Source of the DNA: Bacteroidales bacterium
GTDB taxonomy: Bacteria > Bacteroidota > Bacteroidia > Bacteroidales > UBA4181
Length of the DNA stretch: 56,077 bases
NCBI GenBank assembly: GCA_031275285.1
Contig: JAISOY010000222.1
Location: 1-56,077, forward strand
Direction: 5' to 3'
This document shows, piece by piece, positions 17,770 to 26,624 of this stretch; the stretch's first letter is position 1, and the number at the start of each line of letters is the position of its first letter. Below the pieces are notes generated by a model. The model saw only the letters and a list, made by a program, of their open reading frames with translations. It did no database searches and was not told the DNA's origin. Both the position numbers and the translations under genes were made by a program.

Positions 17770-18336
17770 ATGGCATCTATCATTAATTCTTTCATTCCCG
17801 AATTTAAAGCGAACGCTTATCATAACGGTGAGTTCAAAACCATTACCGATAAAGATGTAAAAGGTAAATGGGGTATTTTCTTTTTTTATCCTGCTGATTT
17901 TACTTTTGTTTGTCCTACCGAATTGGAAGACATGGCTGATAATTACGCTAAATTCAAAGAATTAGGCGTTGAGGTGTATTCGGTAAGTACTGATACGCAT
18001 TTTGTTCATAAAGCCTGGCACGATGCTTCGGAAAGCATTAAAAAGATAAAATATCCGATGCTGGCTGATCCAACTGGTGCTCTTTCACGTGCACTGGGCG
18101 TATATATTGAAGAAGAAGGGTTGGCTTATCGTGGTACCTTCCTCTTCAATCCTGAAGGACAAATCAAGGTGTGTGAAATCCATGACAATGGTATCGGACG
18201 TAATGCAGGTGAATTACTCCGCAAAGCAGAAGCGGCCAAGTTCGTAGCAGAAAATCCGAATGAGGTTTGTCCGGCCAAATGGAAAAAAGGAGACAAAACT
18301 CTGAAACCGGGTATTGATCTCGTAGGTAAAATCTAA
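17770..18336 (+). CDS. ahpC: Peroxiredoxin, alkyl hydroperoxide reductase subunit C
   Basis: 188 residues, typical 2-Cys Prx (AhpC/Prx1) length. Peroxidatic C48 lies in FYPADFTFVCPTE, and resolving C167 in NEVCPAKW. Reduces H2O2 and organic peroxides with electrons from AhpF, encoded next. Strong promoter upstream; a hairpin separates it from ahpF. Confidence 0.97.
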   Translation: MASIINSFIPEFKANAYHNGEFKTITDKDVKGKWGIFFFYPADFTFVCPTELEDMADNYAKFKELGVEVYSVSTDTHFVHKAWHDASESIKKIKYPMLADPTGALSRALGVYIEEEGLAYRGTFLFNPEGQIKVCEIHDNGIGRNAGELLRKAEAAKFVAENPNEVCPAKWKKGDKTLKPGIDLVGKI

Positions 18337-18366
18337 ATCCCGGTCTAAAATCATATAATGATCAAT

Positions 18367-18398
18367 GATGGAGTAAGGATCTGGTTTCATACTCCATC
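18367..18398 (+). terminator. Intercistronic hairpin between ahpC and ahpF
   Basis: GATGGAGTA (18367-18375) pairs perfectly with TACTCCATC (18390-18398) around a 14-nt loop. No long T run follows, so it is more likely a partial terminator or mRNA-stabilising stem. Either would make more AhpC than AhpF. Confidence 0.5.
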
Positions 18399-18418
18399 TT
18401 CACCAACAAATAAATCAA

Positions 18419-19975
18419 ATGTTAGATACAGCAATAAAAGAACAGGTAAAGTCTATTTTTTCAGAACTTTCTTCATCATATACGTTGGATATCTACGTGT
18501 CCGACACTCATGAAAACCGTGAAGATCTGATCGAATTACTGGAAGACTTGTCTTCATGCTCGGACAAGATCGAATGCCATCTGAATAAAGGGACCGGACT
18601 AGAGTTTTACCTATTGAAAGATGGGGCAAAGACCGGAATAAAATTCAGGGCTGTGCCTAACGGGCATGAGTTTTCCACACTTCTTCTGGCAATACTGAAC
18701 AGTGATGGAAAAGGCAAGAATTTCCCGGATGAATTTATTCAGAACAGGATAAAAGCCTTGAAAGGAAAAATCCATATCACTACCTATGTATCGCTCACCT
18801 GTACTAATTGCCCGGATGTGGCACAAGCATTCAACCTGATGGCATTGATCAATCCCAGGATACAACACGAAACTGTGGATGGAGCCATCAATCAGGAAGA
18901 AGTGGACCGGTTGAAAATACAAGGAGTTCCTGCCGTATTTGCCGATAGTGAATTTATTCATTCGGGACGTGCCGATTTTGGCGAACTGTTGGATAAACTC
19001 GAAAAAAAATACGGATCGGAAGAAATAGTCAATCCCGTGGATACCCGTAAAGAATATGATGTGCTGGTGATAGGCGGGGGACCTGCAGGCTCTTCAGCAG
19101 CCATTTATTCCGCACGTAAAGGGTTGAAAGTAGCTGTTCTGGCTGAACGCATCGGCGGACAAGTCAAGGAAACGGTAGGCATTGAAAATCTGGTTTCAAT
19201 TCCTAAGACTACCGGGGAACAATTAGCTAATGACCTGAAAAAGCATATGCTGGAATATCCTATTGATATTTTCGAGAACCGGACTGTTGAAAAAGTGGAA
19301 ATTAATGGAAATAATAAAATATTGCATGTAAAAGGCGGTGAGATCTATACCTCCCCGGCGCTGATCATTGCTACCGGTGCAAGCTGGCGCAGACTCAATG
19401 TGGAAGGAGAATCAAGATACATCGGTAAGGGGGTGGCTTTCTGCCCGCATTGTGATGGTCCCTTTTACAAAGGAAAACATACAGCGGTCATTGGTGGTGG
19501 AAATTCCGGTATCGAAGCAGCCATTGACCTGGCAGGCATCTGTTCCAAAGTAACCGTTTTTGAATTCCTGGAAGAAATGAAAGCCGACCGGGTACTTCAG
19601 GAAAAATTACATAGCCTGCCGAATGTGGAGCTCTTCCTCAACGCACAAACTACTGAAATTCTTGGTGATGATGAAAAATTAGTCGGCATCAAGGTAAAAG
19701 ACCGCCAGACCGAACAGGAACGTTTGGTCGAACTGGACGGTATTTTTGTTCAGATCGGATTAATACCCAACAGTCTATTGTTCAGAGACATTGTAAAAAT
19801 CAACCTCATGGGTGAAATCGAGATCGATGAACATTGCCGGACGAATGTCTCTGGCATTTATGCGGCCGGAGATGTTTCTACCGTACCTTACAAGCAGATC
19901 GTCATATCAATGGGCGAAGGTGCTAAAGCAGCTCTTTCCGCATTTGATGATCGTATCCGCGGTGTTTTGGGGTAA
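18419..19975 (+). CDS. ahpF: Alkyl hydroperoxide reductase subunit F
   Basis: 518 residues, the full AhpF layout. The N-terminal double thioredoxin-fold domain has C128-x2-C131 (LTCTNCPD). A thioredoxin-reductase-like part follows, with an FAD loop (VIGGGPAGSSAA, about 217), a second redox pair C342-x2-C345 (FCPHCDGP), an NAD(P)H loop (VIGGGNSGIEAA) and an FAD-binding end (AAGDVSTVPYKQI). Passes electrons from NADH to AhpC. Both cysteine pairs sit within three residues of the E. coli positions. Confidence 0.97.
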   Translation: MLDTAIKEQVKSIFSELSSSYTLDIYVSDTHENREDLIELLEDLSSCSDKIECHLNKGTGLEFYLLKDGAKTGIKFRAVPNGHEFSTLLLAILNSDGKGKNFPDEFIQNRIKALKGKIHITTYVSLTCTNCPDVAQAFNLMALINPRIQHETVDGAINQEEVDRLKIQGVPAVFADSEFIHSGRADFGELLDKLEKKYGSEEIVNPVDTRKEYDVLVIGGGPAGSSAAIYSARKGLKVAVLAERIGGQVKETVGIENLVSIPKTTGEQLANDLKKHMLEYPIDIFENRTVEKVEINGNNKILHVKGGEIYTSPALIIATGASWRRLNVEGESRYIGKGVAFCPHCDGPFYKGKHTAVIGGGNSGIEAAIDLAGICSKVTVFEFLEEMKADRVLQEKLHSLPNVELFLNAQTTEILGDDEKLVGIKVKDRQTEQERLVELDGIFVQIGLIPNSLLFRDIVKINLMGEIEIDEHCRTNVSGIYAAGDVSTVPYKQIVISMGEGAKAALSAFDDRIRGVLG

Positions 19976-20081
19976 TCATTTCCGTTCCTCAGGATAAGTC
20001 AGAAAAAAACATTTTGTGTAAAACATGATAATTATTCTAATTTTACATCCATAATCAATGGATAATAGATAATGAACAAAA

Positions 20082-20489
20082 ATGGATATTCAAGAAATAC
20101 ACCAACACCTGACAAGCCATGATATCAGACCCTCTATGCAGCGGGTGGCTATCATGCAATACCTGATGGAACACATGACTCATCCCACGATAGATGAGAT
20201 CTTCAATGACCTGTTGCCATCTATGCCTACATTGTCGAAAACAACCGTCTATAATACCCTCAAATTGTTTTATGACAAGAAAGCTGTGTTATCCTTGACT
20301 ATCGACGAAAAAAATGTAAGGTATGATGCGAATACGTTCGATCATGCTCATTTTAAATGCAAAAAATGCGGAATGATCTACGATATTCCGATGAATAAAG
20401 AGGAAGTTCCTTCTTTTAAAGAAGACATGGATCTTCTTCACGAAGAAACCCAGGTATACTTCCTGGGTACCTGTAAAAATTGCAGGTAA
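20082..20489 (+). CDS. Fur-family metalloregulator, PerR-like
   Basis: 135 residues: a winged-helix DNA-binding domain (about 10-80, with TTVYNTLKLF as recognition helix region) and a dimerisation/metal domain. It carries the structural zinc cysteine pairs C93/C96 (KCKKCG) and C131/C134 (CKNCR). The DHAHF block provides regulatory-metal His residues. Location directly after ahpCF and before ferritin points to a peroxide/iron sensor of the PerR type rather than Fur itself. Sequence alone cannot fully separate the two. Confidence 0.85.
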   Translation: MDIQEIHQHLTSHDIRPSMQRVAIMQYLMEHMTHPTIDEIFNDLLPSMPTLSKTTVYNTLKLFYDKKAVLSLTIDEKNVRYDANTFDHAHFKCKKCGMIYDIPMNKEEVPSFKEDMDLLHEETQVYFLGTCKNCR

Positions 20490-20540
20490 CAATCATGCAA
20501 TGATTCAACTTAAACCTATTAAAGCTTCATCATGAATTGA

Positions 20541-20672
20541 TCTGCACAAGCATTGGATGGGTGGACGAATACCGACAAGGTGAGCGGTCCCAAAACTCCG
20601 GAAGGATTGAAAGTTCATTTCAATGCAGAATGCAGTATGAATGGTATGGGGTACCAAAATCAACCCGAATGA
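20541..20672 (+). pseudogene. Possible gene remnant in the perR-ferritin spacer
   Basis: The 433-bp spacer 20490-20922 holds protein-like codons without an intact gene. A frame of 43 codons (20541-20669, stop 20670-20672) includes VSGPKTPEGLKVHFNAEC and reads like a conserved protein, but is preceded by a stop two codons after an ATG at 20532. Similar composition continues to about 20820 in changing frames. I cannot name the parent gene. It may be a decayed stress gene lost from this cluster. Confidence 0.4.
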
Positions 20673-20922
20673 CAGGTTCTAGGCAGAAAGTGAAACCTGT
20701 CCGGATAAGCAGAAAATAGCAATTCGTACAAAAGAACTGAACATGGATGACATGCAGTGATACCTTTCACGAAATGTGTAAGGATGGGCATGCCACGGGC
20801 AGACCTCCCAATGTATACTGAATAAGTATTTTTATGGATCATCGTTTCTAAATATGCTTGATTCTTACTTTTTCACGAGTTTTTATTAAACAAATGTTTT
20901 ACCAATTATTAAAATAAATCAT

Positions 20923-21408
20923 ATGAATCTTACAAAAAAATTATCGGATGCTTTTAACCAGCAAATCAAAGCAGAAATGTGGTCGTCAAACCTGTACCTG
21001 TCTATGGCCGTTTATTTCATGAATATGGGAGGACTTGACGGATGCGTCAACTGGATGAAAAAGCAGGCAGAGGAAGAGCTGGAACATGCCCATAAACTGA
21101 TCGATTATTCCGTTCAACGTGGTGGAAAAGCCATTGTTAACCAAATTGATGCAGTCCCTACTGAATGGGAGAACCCTCAGGCTGTATTTGAACATGTATA
21201 CAAACATGAACTCCAAGTTTCGGAAATGATCGATCAGCTCATGGATCTGGCTATTGCAGAGAATGACAAAGCCACACAGGAATTTCTGAGATGGTTTGTG
21301 ACGGAGCAAGTGGAAGAAGAAGATTCTGCTAAATCAATATTGGATAAATTCAACGTATTCGGTGTACATGGATTGTATAGCATTAATCATGACCTGGCCA
21401 AAAGATAA
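20923..21408 (+). CDS. ftnA: Ferritin (non-haem, bacterial FtnA type)
   Basis: 161 residues, a four-helix ferritin. Ferroxidase ligands are visible: E18 in QIKAEMWSSNLY, the E52-x2-H55 pair in AEEELEHAHK, E96 in HELQVSEM, and the TEQVEEE block on the fourth helix. Oxidises and stores Fe(II) in a 24-mer shell, which lowers Fenton chemistry. Its place after ahpCF and the Fur-type gene suggests shared peroxide/iron control. Confidence 0.96.
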   Translation: MNLTKKLSDAFNQQIKAEMWSSNLYLSMAVYFMNMGGLDGCVNWMKKQAEEELEHAHKLIDYSVQRGGKAIVNQIDAVPTEWENPQAVFEHVYKHELQVSEMIDQLMDLAIAENDKATQEFLRWFVTEQVEEEDSAKSILDKFNVFGVHGLYSINHDLAKR

Positions 21409-21463
21409 TCGCTAAAAACAATACATCATTTATCAAAAACGTATCATTTCTTAAAAAATTGAC

Positions 21464-22063
21464 ATGGAAAATTTGAAAAAGATAATTAAAGATCGCAGGT
21501 CTTACTACCAAATCGCTGGTAAAAGTCCCATTTCCGACAAAGAGATCAAAGAATTAATTGATTTTGCAGTGCTTCATACCCCTTCTCCATTCAACTCACA
21601 ATCAACCAGAATTGTACTTCTTTTGAATGAGCATCATAAAAGATTATGGGATATAGTAAAAAAGGAACTCGAAGGACTAATATCCACCGAAAAATTTCCG
21701 GCGACAAAAGAAAAAATCGAAAACTGTTTTGAAGCAGGTTATGGTACAGTTCTTTTTTACGAGGATCAAAGTGTTGTTAAAACACTTCAAAATAACTATC
21801 CGACTTTCCGGGATAATTTTCCGATATGGTCTGAACATGCTTCGGCCATGCATCAGTATGCTATATGGCTATTGCTTGAAAAAGCAGGCTTTGGTGCCTC
21901 TCTCCAGCATTACAATCCTTTGATTGATGAAGAGATCTCAAAATCATGGAAGATTGACCCGAGTTGGAAACTGATCGCACAAATGCCGTTTGGGATACCT
22001 ATTACCGAACCAAATGAAAAAGTATTTGCACCAATTCAAAACAGAAGTATTATATTTGAGTAA
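21464..22063 (+). CDS. Nitroreductase-family FMN oxidoreductase
   Basis: 199 residues. The family's N-terminal RRSYY (FMN phosphate-binding Arg pair) is at about residue 11-15, with TPSPFNSQSTR as the second FMN segment and LLLEKAGFGASLQHYNP toward the end. It resembles the small nitroreductase-like proteins of anaerobes and yeast HBN1. A two-electron reductase of quinones, nitro compounds or similar is expected, but the natural substrate is unknown. It lies 55 bp after ferritin and 22 bp before rubredoxin, so it may be part of the same redox operon. Confidence 0.88.
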   Translation: MENLKKIIKDRRSYYQIAGKSPISDKEIKELIDFAVLHTPSPFNSQSTRIVLLLNEHHKRLWDIVKKELEGLISTEKFPATKEKIENCFEAGYGTVLFYEDQSVVKTLQNNYPTFRDNFPIWSEHASAMHQYAIWLLLEKAGFGASLQHYNPLIDEEISKSWKIDPSWKLIAQMPFGIPITEPNEKVFAPIQNRSIIFE

Positions 22064-22085
22064 TTAATCTATTAAAACATCAACA

Positions 22086-22250
22086 ATGAAAAAATACCAA
22101 TGCGATATTTGCGGGTACGTATATGATCCCGCTGAAGGAGATCCGGACAGTGGAATTAAACCGGGAACCGCTTTTGAAGATATTCCCGATGACTGGGTAT
22201 GCCCACTTTGCGGAGTAGGTAAGGAGGATTTTTCTCCTGTGGATGAATAA
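22086..22250 (+). CDS. Rubredoxin
   Basis: 54 residues, the standard rubredoxin size, starting [20 protein letters not shown]. The Fe(Cys)4 site is complete: C6, C9, C39 and C42 (CDIC and CPLC). A small electron carrier that in anaerobes feeds peroxide- and oxygen-removing enzymes. It is 22 bp after the nitroreductase and immediately before a strong terminator, and closes the oxidative-stress run. Confidence 0.97.
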   Translation: MKKYQCDICGYVYDPAEGDPDSGIKPGTAFEDIPDDWVCPLCGVGKEDFSPVDE

Positions 22251-22290
22251 AATAAGAAAGGATGACTCATGTCATCCTTTCTTATTTTAT
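22251..22290 (+). terminator. Rho-independent terminator after rubredoxin
   Basis: A perfect 16-bp stem: 22251-22266 pairs with 22271-22286 around TCAT, followed by a T-rich tail. It begins at the base after the rubredoxin stop. In the rest of the spacer to 22548 I see nothing else. Confidence 0.93.
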
Positions 22291-22548
22291 TATATCTACT
22301 GAAGCAAATAAAAACAAAAGCAACAAGCCACATTAAGAGGTTCACTGATTTTCGTGATATAAAAGGGTTTCATGTGAATAAAATTTAATTTTTAATGGAC
22401 ACATGGACCCCGAAACCCAAAGGGTTCACCGCAGGTAACGGCTCAGTGAAACTAAATGTCCTATTTTGTTCATGACGGTGGGTATACCGCTATGTTTATG
22501 GACATTTCATCATATCTAAGCTGAATCAGACAACCGCTCAATAGGATA

Positions 22549-23939
22549 TCAAATAGATCCGGTCGTGGGAACATTGGTTGCAGTAATAGGCTGAAAACCA
22601 CCTTCTATTTCCGAGAAATTGCGGTATCCTCTTGCCTGTAAAATACTTGCTGCCATCATACTGCGATATCCGCTTCCACAGTATAAATAAAAGTGTTCTC
22701 CAGGATCGATCTCTTCTATCCAGTCATTGATATAGTCCAGAGGCTTGTTATCTGCGCCTTTAATATGTTCAGCCGTGTATTCGCCTGGTTTACGTACATC
22801 CACGACCTTATAGTTCCTATCCTTCATTTCTGCAGCAAATTTTTCAGGCGAAATACGGTTTACCCTGTCTGTTTCCTTTCCGGACTTTACCCATGCTTCA
22901 ATACCTCCTTTCAGGTATCCCAACACATGATCAAAACCTACACGGCTCAACCGGGTAATGGTTTCTTCTTCCTTTCCATGATCAGTAACCAAAAGGATCG
23001 GTTGCTGCACATCTGCTACTAACGTACCTACCCAAGGTGCAAAACTTCCATTCAATCCGATATTTACAGATTGTGGAATAAATCCTTTCGCAAAATCCCG
23101 GTCATCCCTGGTATCCAATAATAAAGCATTTGTTGTCTCCGCAATGGCTTCAAAACCGGCTGCAGTGAGTGCATTCATTCCCCTGTCTAACACCGTATCA
23201 AAAACAGTATATCCCGTCTTATTCATTTCGGCATTCATTTTAAAATAACCGGGTGGAGGAAGCAATCCGTCAGTTACTGCTTCTATAAATGTATTCTTAT
23301 CCGGTTGATTCAGGGCATAATTTGTCTTTTTTTGATTGCCCAACGTATCCACTGTTTCTTTCATCATATTTTTCCCGCAAGCAGAACCTGCTCCATGTGC
23401 CGGATATATTTTAATATCATCCGCCAAAGGAAGTATTTTGTTATAAAGGCTATCATAAAGCAATCCGGCCAATTGTTCCTGTGTCATATTGGTTGCCTTC
23501 TGAGCCAGGTCCGGTCTTCCCACGTCGCCTAAAAATAAGGTATCACCACTGAATAACGCCGCATCCTTACCGCTCTCATCAGACAATAAAAACAGGAGCT
23601 TTCCATCGTATGTCCGGGCGTATGTATAATACGGATCGTTACATCCCCTAATTGGAAGCGCTGGTTGTCCTTTGCAATAATAGCCTTGAATTCGGGTTGA
23701 GCAGTCGGACCATATATAATTGGGGCATTGGTTCTTTCACTCAGATGTATATGTCCACTTACGAAGTCGGCATGAAAATGGGTTTCAAAAATATATTTGA
23801 GTGTTACACCATCCCTTTCCAATCTTTTCAGATAAGGTTGCGGTTCACGCAATGGATCAATGATGGCCGCTTCTCCTTTGGAAACGATGTAATAAGCTCC
23901 ATGTGACAGACATCCTGTATAAATCTGTTCAATCTTCAT
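22549..23939 (-). pseudogene. Metallo-beta-lactamase / double rhodanese protein, broken by a frameshift
   Basis: Two frames together make one protein of about 463 residues. The N-terminal frame (23939 to about 23590) has the MBL metal site THFHADFVSGH and ends near HTPGHTMESSC. The C-terminal frame (ends 22549) resumes with SDESGKDAALFSGDTLFLGDVGRPDL, the next conserved MBL block. One base is missing in a short A run at 23588-23592. Two rhodanese domains follow: the first lacks the active Cys (LVTDHGKEEE), the second has it (YLYCGSGYRS). The intact family is a persulfide dioxygenase/sulfurtransferase. It may be a true mutation or a sequencing error. Confidence 0.85.
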
Positions 23940-24336
23940 TATTCCTGATCAACTTTTGAAATTGATATCAAAAGTAGTTATTTTTTCTCTTCTCAAAAAT
24001 GTGTCAATGACAAGAGTAATATATCACATCAGAAAAAGTTATTGCAAATACTTCAACGCTTTTTACGACAACTGCCTGGCAAAATAGCCTGATGTCCAGT
24101 GATTTTATCTGATGGCATTAAAATTTAAGGACAAAACATCCCGTAAATCAAAATATCATTATTTTTTACCTCATTACGAATCAGAGGTTTTTCCTAAAAG
24201 TACATATGATGCATGGTTGAAAGATAGGAAAATGTAAACCATTCATCATCACGGATCAATAGGTCTGTTTATGATACATTGATTACATACCAAACCAGAT
24301 TGAACCATCATATCAATGAATTTAACCATACCACAT
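23940..24336. other. Spacer with no recognised gene
   Basis: About 400 bp of A+T-rich sequence between the MBL-rhodanese gene and the glycosyltransferase promoter. No open frame of supportable length, RNA gene or strong hairpin was seen. Confidence 0.5.
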
Positions 24337-24367
24337 ATTGATGATATAATAATTTATCCTATTTTTG
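24337..24367 (+). promoter_or_regulatory. Promoter of the glycosyltransferase-GH88 pair
   Basis: ATTG at 24337-24340, a 19-nt spacer, then TATTTTTG at 24360-24367. Both boxes fit the Bacteroidetes consensus. The first possible ATG (24369) would lie upstream of the expected transcript start, so the ATG at 24399 is preferred. Confidence 0.7.
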
Positions 24368-24398
24368 GATGTTGAAAAATACCAATTCCCCACATATC

Positions 24399-25295
24399 AT
24401 GATTCATATAATTTATCTGGCATATGGTAACAATGCGGATATATATTGTCAGACTTTTTTTTCCATGCAAACTTTCTGGTTGTATCATCCCGACATTTCG
24501 ATACACCTGGTTACCGATCATCCGGAATATTTTAAAAAGTTCCCGGAGAATAAACCGCTTACCATACATACGGTAGAACAGGAAACAATCAAAGAGTGGA
24601 TGTGGACCGGTTCGAAAAATTTTGGATTCCGCGCCAAGCAAAAGTCCATACAATTAATGATAAACCTTTACCCGGATACGCCTTTGATGTTTATAGATTC
24701 GGACACATTTATTTACGGGTCAATGGATCGTTTGTTTCATCTATTGGAAAACGGTACAGCCATATTGCATGAATATGAGAATCTTTTATCCCGCCCTACG
24801 ACTAAGACGGAACGTCATGTATGGAAACGGGTAGGAAACAGGACGGTTGAAGGAGTTAGCATCACTTCCGGTCATGCCATGTGGAATTCAGGAGTTGTCG
24901 GCATTCCCGTCAAAAGAAACAAAGAACTGATCGATACAGCCATTCAATTGTCCGACAAATTATCTTATCTCGTTGATCGGAATACATTTATGGAGCAAAT
25001 GTCTTTTTCCATATTAATGTCGGATTATTATACGTTGACCGATGCAAAAGATGTTGTCGCACATTATTGGGGAAACAAAGATGGTTGGAATAAGGCCATC
25101 CAAGACATATATTTGAGGTCATACCTGTTACAGTTAAGTTTTGAAGAAGAAATGTCCATGATCCGTGATTACGATCTCTCATCTGTACCATACCGGAAAA
25201 GGAAAAATAATACGGCTGCCCGGATATGTAAAAGGGCAGAACGTATCTTCCCTGACAAAGATTACCGATATATAACTCCAGATAAGTCCCACTAA
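24399..25295 (+). CDS. Glycosyltransferase-like protein (GT-A type)
   Basis: 298 residues from the ATG at 24399; the frame extends 10 codons upstream, but the promoter box argues against that start. It begins MIHIIYLAYGN, as many nucleotide-sugar transferases do. It has a DSD motif in PLMFIDSDTFIYGSMD (about residue 100), which would hold the metal and sugar nucleotide. WNSGVVGIP and AHYWGNKDGW are further family-like blocks. It lacks membrane helices. The sugar and acceptor are unknown. The GH88 gene follows after 16 bp, an odd pairing of synthesis and breakdown. Confidence 0.75.
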   Translation: MIHIIYLAYGNNADIYCQTFFSMQTFWLYHPDISIHLVTDHPEYFKKFPENKPLTIHTVEQETIKEWMWTGSKNFGFRAKQKSIQLMINLYPDTPLMFIDSDTFIYGSMDRLFHLLENGTAILHEYENLLSRPTTKTERHVWKRVGNRTVEGVSITSGHAMWNSGVVGIPVKRNKELIDTAIQLSDKLSYLVDRNTFMEQMSFSILMSDYYTLTDAKDVVAHYWGNKDGWNKAIQDIYLRSYLLQLSFEEEMSMIRDYDLSSVPYRKRKNNTAARICKRAERIFPDKDYRYITPDKSH

Positions 25296-25311
25296 AACCT
25301 CCGATAACCAC

Positions 25312-26565
25312 ATGAAAGCAAATCTCTTCTCCCTTTTTTTAATAATGATGATAGCGGTTGCCTGTTCTTCCCAACCGAAAACAGGAAAGGAACTGATAGA
25401 AGACAATTTTCAGTTTGCTACCCGGCAATTGACTTTTTCCTTCAGTGAAATCCAAACGGCCCTATCCGAAGAACCGGAAAAAAGCAGGGAGCGGCGTGAA
25501 AGGAGCCATTCCGGTCCTTTGACCAATCCGCGTACCATAGAGCCTGACGGGAAATTACGGCTGGTCATTTCACGTGACTGGACAAGCGGCTTCTATCCCG
25601 GTGAACTCTGGTATATGTACGAATATACCGGCGATCATCAATGGATGGAACAGGCCCGTCATTATACCGGATTGATCGAACGCGAAAAGCTCAACGGAGG
25701 TACCCACGATATGGGTTTTAAAATGTTTTGCAGCTTCGGTAATGGATACCGTTTGACCAACGATGATAATTATCGGGAAATACTGATACAGTCGGCCAGG
25801 ACATTGACATCCCGTTACCGGGAAAAGGTAGGGGCTATACGTTCCTGGGACCACAACAGGGACAAATGGCAATATCCGGTAATCATCGACAATATGATGA
25901 ATCTTGAACTGCTTTTCTGGGCATTCGAAGAAACCGGCGATTCCCTGTTTTACCAGATCGCAGTCAATCACGCACGCACCACCATGAAAAATCATTTCCG
26001 GGCAGATTACAGTACCTATCATGTGATTGATTATGATACCATTTCCGGGCAAGTATTAAACAAGCATACCCATCAGGGCCTGGCACATGAATCGGCATGG
26101 TCGCGCGGACAGGCATGGGGACTGTACGGATATACGATGTGTTACCGGGCAACCGGGCTCACCGAATTTCTGGAACAGGCCAAACGTATTGAAAATTATA
26201 TGTTTTCTCATCCTAATATGCCTGAGGATCTGGTTCCCTATTGGGATTTTGACGCACCGGATATCCCCCATGAACCACGTGACGCTTCGGCAGCATCTGT
26301 AACCGCCTCTGCATTATATGAACTAAGCGGATATGTTCCCGAAAAAACAGACGAATACCGGGCAAAAGCAGATAAGATACTGGAAAGCCTGTCTTCTCCG
26401 GCCTATCGTTCACCACTGAACGAGAACCGTGGCTTCCTGCTCATGCACAGCACAGGTTCCAAACCGGGAAAAAGTGAAATCGATGTCCCGTTGGTATATG
26501 CCGATTATTATTTCCTGGAAGCATTGTTGCGAAAAAAATTGCTTTTAGAGCAAGAGCAATTATAA
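25312..26565 (+). CDS. GH88 unsaturated glucuronyl hydrolase, lipoprotein
   Basis: 417 residues. The lipobox AVACSS (C18) places it in the membrane facing the periplasm. The (alpha/alpha)6 barrel of GH88 shows DMGFKMFCSFGNGYRL, IIDNMMNLELLFWAFEETGD, WSRGQAWGLYGYTMCYR and RDASAASVTASALYEL; the Asp residues in the second and fourth blocks are the family's catalytic ones. The family hydrates and releases 4,5-unsaturated uronic acids left by polysaccharide lyases acting on glycosaminoglycans or similar polymers. No lyase or SusCD pair is near, so the polymer is unknown. Expressed with the upstream transferase. Confidence 0.92.
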   Translation: MKANLFSLFLIMMIAVACSSQPKTGKELIEDNFQFATRQLTFSFSEIQTALSEEPEKSRERRERSHSGPLTNPRTIEPDGKLRLVISRDWTSGFYPGELWYMYEYTGDHQWMEQARHYTGLIEREKLNGGTHDMGFKMFCSFGNGYRLTNDDNYREILIQSARTLTSRYREKVGAIRSWDHNRDKWQYPVIIDNMMNLELLFWAFEETGDSLFYQIAVNHARTTMKNHFRADYSTYHVIDYDTISGQVLNKHTHQGLAHESAWSRGQAWGLYGYTMCYRATGLTEFLEQAKRIENYMFSHPNMPEDLVPYWDFDAPDIPHEPRDASAASVTASALYELSGYVPEKTDEYRAKADKILESLSSPAYRSPLNENRGFLLMHSTGSKPGKSEIDVPLVYADYYFLEALLRKKLLLEQEQL

Positions 26566-26624
26566 AAAGTCATTTCATCCGTAATTAAGGCGAGTTTTTT
26601 TTGCAAGAATAAGAACTCTTTATC

